This document shows positions 22,125-27,106 of a DNA stretch of 27,106 nucleotides, one piece after another; within the stretch, counting starts at the first letter, position 1; each line of letters starts with the position of its first letter. Location of the stretch: the NCBI GenBank assembly GCA_014189675.1, contig DVAE01000026.1, positions 1 to 27,106 on the forward strand, in the 5' to 3' direction. The position numbers were made by a program, and so were the translations under genes. Below the pieces are notes generated by a model. The model was not told the origin of the DNA. It ran no database searches and was given only the letters and a program-made list of their open reading frames with translations. The stretch is from Candidatus Undinarchaeales archaeon SRR5007147.bin71 (GTDB lineage Archaea; Undinarchaeota; Undinarchaeia; Undinarchaeales; Undinarchaeaceae).

Positions 22125-22832
22125 ATGGCTTTGCCAATTCTAGAAGTAATCCGATGGAAGAGACTTTATTATTTTAGCCTCTTTGCATTCATCATCTCAG
22201 TCGTACTTTTCAAACTTAGTCCAGTCATATCGGCAATATTTATGTTTTCAATGCTGTCATGGTGGACTCTTCTTCCGGGAAGAATTTCACCATATCTTAT
22301 GGAAATAAATATAGGAGATTTTTTCACAGTTATGATTGCCCTGTATATAGGTCCGATCGAAGGAGCAATCTTCGGATTCCTGAATATATGGGCAGGTCCT
22401 ATATTCGGAAAAGCAGAAAGGCTGCAACTGACAAGCAGAATATCGATTGTTGCAATTGTTGCAACTCTTCTGGTGCCCACAATATACAATCTGACGGGTC
22501 AAAGTGTTCTCTATACTCTGTATGGATACTCAATAAGCTTTTACACAATACACCTTGCCTCAAGCCTTATGATATCACGGAGAGCTTTCCTGAACGTTAT
22601 GAAATTCTCACTTATAGCACTTCCAATGGCATTTATCACCAACAAAGCTTATCTCTCAGTATTTGGAGAATTTTCAGGGTGGATTGCAGGAAGTGGAATT
22701 GGTATCGGAAGCGAAATGATTTTGGCAACGGGGGGCCTTATGTTATTTTTCAGCCTTATGAATTTCCGCGAGTTCCTAATTCAAAAAACAGGAAGTGGAA
22801 GTCCTCTATTGAAGAGCGAGAAGCATATATAG
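22125..22832 (+). CDS. Multi-pass membrane protein, ECF-transporter S-component-like
   Basis: Six or seven hydrophobic helices span about residues 15-30, 33-50, 64-94, 106-123, 127-150, 158-180 and 186-212. The GPIEGAIFGFLNIWAGPIFG stretch (76-95) resembles the G-x2-x-G-x-x-x-G helices of energy-coupling-factor S components, which capture vitamins or metals. The similarity is weak and the family is not certain. No ECF ATPase or T component is in the window. The gene begins seven bases after L44e and its stop lies within the TATA box of aIF2-alpha. Its position between two translation genes, where rps27e is normally found, is unusual. Confidence 0.6.
   Translation: MALPILEVIRWKRLYYFSLFAFIISVVLFKLSPVISAIFMFSMLSWWTLLPGRISPYLMEINIGDFFTVMIALYIGPIEGAIFGFLNIWAGPIFGKAERLQLTSRISIVAIVATLLVPTIYNLTGQSVLYTLYGYSISFYTIHLASSLMISRRAFLNVMKFSLIALPMAFITNKAYLSVFGEFSGWIAGSGIGIGSEMILATGGLMLFFSLMNFREFLIQKTGSGSPLLKSEKHI
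22824..22831 (+). promoter_or_regulatory. Internal TATA box for aIF2-alpha, within the end of the membrane-protein gene
   Basis: The sequence catatata is centred about 26 bases before the ATG at 22854 and overlaps the last codons and stop of the upstream gene. The spacing suggests a leaderless internal transcript for aIF2-alpha, nop10 and PAC2. Confidence 0.5.
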
Positions 22833-22853
22833 GCGCAGGGACAGGAAAAGGTC

Positions 22854-23642
22854 ATGGAAAATAAAACAAGAGCCCAAAAGTTTCCGGAAGAAGGCGAATT
22901 TGTAATGGGAATTGTGTCAAAGATTTTCCCCTATGGGGTTTTCGTCAATCTGACAGACTATAATGGAGTTGAGGGCATGGTGCACGTCTCTGAAGTCTCC
23001 AATAAATGGGTCAAGAACATAAAAGACCATGTAAAGGACAAACAGGTAGTCATTGTAAAGGTTTTGAAGGTTGCTCCGGGACGGGGACACGTTGACCTGT
23101 CTATAAAATCTGTCAAGGATATTCACAGAAAGAAGATTCTTGATGCCCATAAGAGAAAACAGAGGGTTGAAAGAATCCTCTCAATGTCAGAAAAGAAAGT
23201 AAAAAAGGAAAGTGTGGAGGAAGTTATGGATGCCCTTGAAGAGGGCTATGAAGAGGCCTACTCTGCACTCGAAAAAATTCTTTCAGATGGGGAGAAAGCA
23301 CTAGATGGAATAGAACTCTCAGATAAGTGGAAAAAAGAGCTTGTAAAGATTTCAAATGATAATATTGAGCTTCCTGTAGTTTCGATAAAGGCAATTCTGG
23401 AACTGGAAAGTGATGAAGGAAATGGAATTGAAACGATAAGAACAGCTGTTAAGAAAGCGCGGGCGGCAAATGATGACAAAGAAGTAAGTCTTGAGCTGAA
23501 ATACAAAGGAGCGCCGCATTATTCTATACGGCTGATAGGACCAGACTACAAAAAAATTGAGAAAGTTCTTGAAAAAATATCAGCTGCTGCAATAGATGAA
23601 ATAGAAGGAAGGGGCGGGAGTGGACAGCTTATTCGGGAATAA
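22854..23642 (+). CDS. eif2a: Translation initiation factor aIF2, alpha subunit
   Basis: The alpha subunit of the initiator-tRNA-binding factor. The S1/OB domain covers about 12-88 (GEFVMGIVSKIFPYGVFVNL, GMVHVSEVSNKWV, HVDLSIKSV); the helical domain with a Lys/Arg-rich stretch follows at about 90-175; and the C-terminal alpha/beta domain (ELKYKGAPHYSIRLIGPDYKKIEKVL near 215-240) binds the gamma subunit. Length and order are typical. A TATA box sits about 26 bases upstream. The stop overlaps the nop10 start (TAATG), so they are coupled. Confidence 0.96.
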   Translation: MENKTRAQKFPEEGEFVMGIVSKIFPYGVFVNLTDYNGVEGMVHVSEVSNKWVKNIKDHVKDKQVVIVKVLKVAPGRGHVDLSIKSVKDIHRKKILDAHKRKQRVERILSMSEKKVKKESVEEVMDALEEGYEEAYSALEKILSDGEKALDGIELSDKWKKELVKISNDNIELPVVSIKAILELESDEGNGIETIRTAVKKARAANDDKEVSLELKYKGAPHYSIRLIGPDYKKIEKVLEKISAAAIDEIEGRGGSGQLIRE

Positions 23643-23812
23643 TGGCAAAAATTCTCCGGTGTACGAAATGCAGACAGTATACTATAAAAACTATATGTCC
23701 TAATTGCAACACAAGTACGGCCAGTCCTGAGCCTGCAAAATATGATCCCAAGGACAAGTACGGAAAATATAGGAGACAAGCACGAACAGATGGAAACCTT
23801 CGTAAAGTATAG
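23642..23812 (+). CDS. nop10: H/ACA ribonucleoprotein protein Nop10
   Basis: This 56-residue zinc-ribbon protein helps guide pseudouridylation of rRNA as part of the box H/ACA complex with Cbf5, Gar1 and L7Ae. Four cysteines form the ribbon (C7, C10, C19, C22: RCTKC and CPNC), followed by the conserved PAKYDPKDKYGKYRRQ helix region (31-46) that binds Cbf5. The start overlaps the aIF2-alpha stop (TAATG). It lies in the conserved archaeal order aIF2-alpha, nop10, PAC2 gene. Its end overlaps the next start by 23 bases. Confidence 0.93.
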   Translation: MAKILRCTKCRQYTIKTICPNCNTSTASPEPAKYDPKDKYGKYRRQARTDGNLRKV

Positions 23813-24584
23813 AAAAAAGCCTAAATTAAACAATCCAGTTCTTATAGAAGGACTTCCAGGATTCGGACAGGTCGGAAGGCTTGTTTCAGAGCATCTTGTA
23901 AAAGAATTTAAGGGGGAAAAATTTGCAGAGCTTTACAGTCCTCACTTTCCACCGCAGGTCATGATCAAGAATGACGGGCTTATAGATATGATTTCAAATA
24001 ACTTTTTCGCTATAAAGAGACCGAAGAAGAGAGATATTCTTGTTGTTATAGGAGAGTCACAGGCGGCGACTATAACTGGGCAGTATGAAATCTGCGAGAA
24101 AATACTTGATGTTGCCAAGGAATTTGGAGTAGAGGATGTCATAACAGTTGGTGGATATGCAATGGGAAGACTTATGAAGAGACCGAAGGTCTACGGAGCC
24201 GCCAATGATAAGAAAGTAATAAAGGAATTTTCGAAGCACGGAGCAATATTCAAAACTAAAGGAGAGAGAGGAGGAATAGTAGGCGCATCAGGTCTGCTTC
24301 TGGGACTTGGACAGCTCAGAGGAATGAACGCAGTATGTCTGATGGGAGAAACACCAGGGCATCCGCTTTTAATAGACGCAAAGGCGGCTGAAGAGGTTCT
24401 CAATATTATAGGGGCTTATCTCGGAGAAGACATTCCAATGGGCGAGCTGGATAAGAGGGCAAAGGAGCTTGAGAAGTTCAGGCTCGGGCTTGAAAAAATG
24501 ATGAAGAAGGCCATCCAGCAGGTCGAGAAGCAGGAAGAGAGTGAGCAGAAGAAAACTGAAGAGAAAGTCAAGTATATCGGTTAA
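23790..24584 (+). CDS. PAC2-family protein (PbaB-like; proteasome-assembly-chaperone homologue)
   Basis: The PAC2 fold is shown by the N-terminal LIEGLPGFGQVGRLVSEHLV (18-37), then HFPPQVMI, the strand RDILVVIGESQA, VGGYAMGR (around 118-125) and GASGLLLGLGQLRGM with LMGETPGHP near residue 168-198. Archaeal PbaA/PbaB proteins are homologues of proteasome assembly chaperones. The C-terminal 40 residues are charged and helical; the ending VKYIG is not the exact HbYX motif that docks on the proteasome. I start at ATG 23790, within the end of nop10, because the family begins near METF. The stop lies four bases from the stop of the convergent lipoprotein gene. Confidence 0.88.
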   Translation: METFVKYRKKPKLNNPVLIEGLPGFGQVGRLVSEHLVKEFKGEKFAELYSPHFPPQVMIKNDGLIDMISNNFFAIKRPKKRDILVVIGESQAATITGQYEICEKILDVAKEFGVEDVITVGGYAMGRLMKRPKVYGAANDKKVIKEFSKHGAIFKTKGERGGIVGASGLLLGLGQLRGMNAVCLMGETPGHPLLIDAKAAEEVLNIIGAYLGEDIPMGELDKRAKELEKFRLGLEKMMKKAIQQVEKQEESEQKKTEEKVKYIG

Positions 24585-24588
24585 TTAT

Positions 24589-25548
24589 CTACTCAGTAAG
24601 CTGAGCCCTGCAATTTGTTATTTCATCTGAAGAACCATATATTCCGAACTTGCCTTTGAGTTGTTCTGTAACGCGGTAGCCGTAATTGGATACGACGCTG
24701 ATTGTACAGAAGTCCTTGACGAAATTCATGTTCCCAGTATAATTTAGTGAAAGTGTTTTTATGAGGTCCTGTTTGCCGAAGCGGAGCTGTAGCTCAGCGT
24801 CAGCATATGTAAGTTCCTTATTATTTCCTTCAGTAAAATTGCAGGGACCTGACAAAGTTAGAGTAGTCTCATTCATATAGCCGGAGCCTTTGTATCCGGC
24901 GAGGCCGTCCCCTGTGTTTTGAATTTTCAGGCGGATGCTGAAGCTCCTTGCATTTTCAGAAATGATTAGGGGCTGATTTCTTAGAGACTCTATCTCTATC
25001 TGAACTGGACCTGCGCTCGGGAAATTCTCTCCGGTTCCGCCCGTCTGGCCGCCGAGGCGCTCTGCTTCCTGTTGGGACATTAGGAGAATTGATGCCCAGC
25101 CCTCTGATTTGTACATGTAACTGACAGATGCAGCAACTATGCTTTCACGTGGATCGCAGCCTGCCTGCATATCCCACTGGACTGAGTATGCGTCTCCTTC
25201 ACTGCAGATTGAGAGATCAGGAGGATAAAGAGTAGGAACTGTTTTGAACTGTTGAGTGGCGTCATCACCGAGACCAAATCCAGGATGGCTCCACAGGTCT
25301 GCCGTGATATCCGTCGCCTCATAGTTTCCGCCGTTCTGGAGGTCCATGGAAAGGCGTACAGAACCACCGACAGGAACATCCTCGTAGCCAGGGGAGAAAC
25401 TCAGTATTTTTATTGCATCTGTCTGCGAAACAACGACTGGGCATTCCTTTGCCTTGCCTTTGCATCCGCTGACGGAAACTGCAAGGAGAATAACAAGTAC
25501 AACTAGGGTGAATTTTCCGAAGCCTGTTTTTTGTTTTATTTTAGTCAT
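24589..25548 (-). CDS. Surface lipoprotein with paired beta-sandwich (CARDB-like) domains
   Basis: The N-terminus has a basic start, a hydrophobic helix (about 14-28) and a lipobox-like end V-S-G-C, so the Cys is probably lipid-modified. The mature part has two beta-rich regions linked by a middle segment. The first (about 45-150) has IKILSFSPGYEDVPVGGSVRL and LQNGGNYEATDI, which resembles bacterial-type Ig/CARDB domains. The second (about 190-319) has SFSIRLKIQNTGDG. It is clearly paralogous to the next gene, with matching order. Its start codon lies one base after the upstream stop, so the genes form one operon. No enzyme motif is seen; a binding or structural surface role is inference. Confidence 0.75.
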   Translation of the reverse strand: MTKIKQKTGFGKFTLVVLVILLAVSVSGCKGKAKECPVVVSQTDAIKILSFSPGYEDVPVGGSVRLSMDLQNGGNYEATDITADLWSHPGFGLGDDATQQFKTVPTLYPPDLSICSEGDAYSVQWDMQAGCDPRESIVAASVSYMYKSEGWASILLMSQQEAERLGGQTGGTGENFPSAGPVQIEIESLRNQPLIISENARSFSIRLKIQNTGDGLAGYKGSGYMNETTLTLSGPCNFTEGNNKELTYADAELQLRFGKQDLIKTLSLNYTGNMNFVKDFCTISVVSNYGYRVTEQLKGKFGIYGSSDEITNCRAQLTE

Positions 25549-25549
25549 T

Positions 25550-26527
25550 TTATCTTGAAGGTGCGTAGCTTACTCTTGCATTGGCGTCAATCATATATGT
25601 GTATTCCACTGAAGCCTCGAAGGCTGTGGCATCTTGTATTAGTGTGTCGATTACACCACTCTTTACAGTAAATACAACATCGTAACTTCTCCACTGATTT
25701 GTGCTTCCGATGATTTTTAGTTTATCAGAATCATTAACAAGAAGAGTATCTGCACCATCCATTGAATCAAAATCATAGCTGGGGTCAAGAGAACTGTCAG
25801 AAAGACGAAGAGGCTCGAGAACATCAGGATCGAATTTCAACCTGATTTCCCTGAAAGAGTTGTCTTCAAGAGAACCCCCACCACTATTCTTAACATTCAC
25901 CGCAACAGAAACCGTTTGCGTAGTATCAGGCTGGAGAATTATAGGAGTTTTTGGAGCGACTATTTCAAGGCTTATTGGCGCAGGTGAACTGTAAGAATTA
26001 AGAACATAGCCACTTATCTGACCACCTTTCTGGAGCCAGTTGTCGTAAGAGGAGAGAAGGGCTTCCTGCGTTCCTGTGGTACTGTAATCGTACATTACTC
26101 GGAGGCCGAAATCCTGACCCGTTGTAGCCTTTGGAAGGCTTGTTGGAGCCAGTAGGATAAGCTCTTTCTCGACTATATCTCCGGGGATTCCCTTGTCGCG
26201 ATTAGGTCTCTCCAATCGGTCTATTCCATTCGGAACAAATTTACTGTTGCAAGTAAAATCAGAATTGTCTAATGGAGAAGCAGCTCCGCAGTTGAAAAGT
26301 ATGAATTTTAGATTCGTCGCATCAAAGTTCCCATTGTTCTGTGCCGCTGAATAGAAGGTTATCGGATCGCCGGGATTAACTGTTGAAACAATAGGATAGA
26401 AGGAAGTTATTGAAACTCCAGGATAGGAAACCTCTGTAGGAGTTTCTTTATCGTCCACCCCAAGCTGAGTTCCTGTGCACCCCGATACAAGGACTACGAG
26501 TGCTATTAGGAGAATTGCGTTTTTCAT
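25550..26527 (-). CDS. Surface lipoprotein, paralogue of the downstream gene
   Basis: Residues 1-17 form a signal helix ending in LVSGC, a lipobox, so the protein is probably a lipoprotein. The first beta-rich domain has VSITSFYPIVSTVNPGDPIT and AQNNGNFDATNLKF, matching the paralogue's order. The middle has VMYDYSTTGTQEALLSS. The second domain (about 185-325) begins VAVNVKNSGGGSLEDN and contains SDKLKIIGSTNQWRSYDVVF, which matches NSSKLQLIGLANQWNSYKAIF in the third gene. The start overlaps the stop of that third gene (ATGA at 26524-26527). No catalytic motif was seen. The family is not named; CARDB-like is my best description. Confidence 0.75.
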   Translation of the reverse strand: MKNAILLIALVVLVSGCTGTQLGVDDKETPTEVSYPGVSITSFYPIVSTVNPGDPITFYSAAQNNGNFDATNLKFILFNCGAASPLDNSDFTCNSKFVPNGIDRLERPNRDKGIPGDIVEKELILLAPTSLPKATTGQDFGLRVMYDYSTTGTQEALLSSYDNWLQKGGQISGYVLNSYSSPAPISLEIVAPKTPIILQPDTTQTVSVAVNVKNSGGGSLEDNSFREIRLKFDPDVLEPLRLSDSSLDPSYDFDSMDGADTLLVNDSDKLKIIGSTNQWRSYDVVFTVKSGVIDTLIQDATAFEASVEYTYMIDANARVSYAPSR

Positions 26528-27106
26528 TCCTCAATTACGACAGTAGCCTGCCCCTCCTCTATGTATGTATAGTCGGCTTCAGCGCTGAAGCTTATAACTT
26601 CTTGGATGATTGCTTCGACAGATTGTGAAGGATTGTATATGTTAGTGTTTGGGTCATTATCTGAAGCCTCTACTGAGTCAAGTATTCCATCACCGTCGTC
26701 GTCGTCATCTTCATTATCAGGAATTCCATCATTATCATAATCATATGGGGATGAATCCAAGGTATCAGGAGTTCCGTCACTGTCATCGTCAAGATCTAAA
26801 TCATCAGGAGTTCCGTCACCATCATTATCATTTTCAGACTGATTAGTTAATTGTGCCTGTTGTTCCAACTCGGAGGGTGCTTCAGTTGTAGTTTTTATCT
26901 TAAAAATTGCCTTATAGGAATTCCACTGATTGGCTAAACCTATGAGCTGAAGCTTACTTGAATTACTGACAGTAAGAATATTATCGCTTGCTTGTTCAAA
27001 GTCTCCAGAATCCAGAGCAAGCAATGAAGTATCATAATAGAGTCTGACTTCCCCCAACTCACCGCCATTCACTATACCATTTCCTGAGTTTCTTATAATA
27101 ACCGCA
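26524..27106 (-). CDS. Exported protein paralogue with inserted calcium-binding-type (TSP3-like) repeats, 5'-truncated
   Basis: The frame stays open to the window edge, so the N-terminus is missing; the visible part begins AVIIRNSGNGIVNGG, which matches VNVKNSGGGSLED of the downstream paralogue. The visible residues correspond to the second beta domain of that paralogue, with the SKLQLIGLANQWNSYKAIFKIK core and the final AEADYTYIEEGQ (paralogue: ASVEYTYMIDAN). Between these the gene carries an Asp-rich module (26647-26832) with DNDGDGTPD, DSDGTPD, DNDGIPD and DDDGDGILD units, the thrombospondin type 3 calcium-binding pattern. The paralogue lacks it. The stop overlaps the next gene's start. 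It is probably a surface protein. Confidence 0.75.
   Translation of the reverse strand, partial: AVIIRNSGNGIVNGGELGEVRLYYDTSLLALDSGDFEQASDNILTVSNSSKLQLIGLANQWNSYKAIFKIKTTTEAPSELEQQAQLTNQSENDNDGDGTPDDLDLDDDSDGTPDTLDSSPYDYDNDGIPDNEDDDDDGDGILDSVEASDNDPNTNIYNPSQSVEAIIQEVISFSAEADYTYIEEGQATVVIEE
26647..26832 (-). repeat. Thrombospondin-type-3-like aspartate-rich repeat module
   Basis: About 62 residues contain four D-x-D-G-x-x-D type units. At the DNA level the plus-strand 17-mer atcaggagttccgtcac occurs at 26764-26780 and 26803-26819, so part of the module arose by local duplication. This pattern in known proteins binds calcium. Confidence 0.75.

Noticed and set aside
22259-22864. 201-codon plus-strand frame overlapping the membrane-protein gene
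   Set aside because: It is an alternate frame of a clear membrane protein, with a composition unlike a folded protein and no upstream signal.
26649-26846. Plus-strand histidine/arginine-rich frame opposite the Asp-rich repeats
   Set aside because: Its composition is the complement of GAT/GAC-rich repeat codons; it is a shadow of the repeat module, without a promoter or ribosome-binding site.
1-27106. tRNA, rRNA, CRISPR arrays, insertion sequences or integrases
   Set aside because: I saw no cloverleaf-like sequence, no regularly spaced repeats, no transposase or integrase motifs and no terminal inverted repeats.

Overview
The window is a gene-dense stretch of an archaeal chromosome. No gap reaches 300 bases and most neighbouring genes overlap or abut. 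The archaeal markers are a CDP-archaeol synthase, a bifunctional fructose-bisphosphate aldolase/phosphatase, PCNA, a GINS subunit, an archaeal-type primase, RNA polymerase subunit L, transcription factor S, aIF2-alpha, Nop10, uL16 (L10e), eL42 (L44e) and the diphthamide enzyme Dph2. TATA boxes about 24-28 nt upstream of many start codons point to leaderless transcripts. The primase is one polypeptide joining a PriS-like catalytic domain to a PriL-like C-terminal domain, as in Nanoarchaeum. That, with the compact layout, suggests a DPANN-type lineage; I cannot name the phylum. GC content is roughly 40 percent by eye.

Layout, left to right. (1) 1-2907, plus strand: a small membrane protein, a winged-helix/charged-linker/Mrr-like protein with a coupled 44-residue microprotein, a PhoU/TrkA-C-like protein and a HemK-type methyltransferase. 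(2) 2936-6453, minus strand: a tightly packed unit read in the order DRG-type GTPase, DUF2085 membrane protein, CDP-alcohol phosphatidyltransferase, PHP phosphoesterase, CarS. The last three look like a polar-lipid module. (3) 6531-9735: a JAMM-domain protein divergent from a TrmJ-like methyltransferase, a DUF1512-like membrane protein and L10e. One central TATA element lies midway between the divergent start codons. (4) 9736-13535: a divergent pair, an unusual methyltransferase-fold protein (minus) and PEP synthase (plus) with a long acidic tail. (5) 13532-15030: a PAP2 phosphatase divergent from Dph2, with each TATA box overlapping the other gene's start codon. (6) 15106-17890: RpoL, signal peptidase I, TFS, small membrane proteins, an OB-fold protein and PCNA. 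(7) 17960-21842: an anchored exported protein, FBP aldolase/phosphatase, fused primase and GINS. (8) 21839-24584: L44e, a multi-pass membrane protein where rps27e is usually found, aIF2-alpha, Nop10 and a PAC2-family protein. (9) 24589-27106, minus strand: tandem paralogous exported proteins, two of them lipoproteins. The third is cut by the window edge and carries an inserted aspartate-rich, calcium-binding-type repeat module.

The window joins information processing (replication, transcription, initiation, rRNA/tRNA modification) with gluconeogenesis (PEP synthase plus FBP aldolase/phosphatase), archaeal lipid head-group chemistry and a surface-protein cluster. I saw no tRNA, rRNA, CRISPR array, insertion sequence or integrase.
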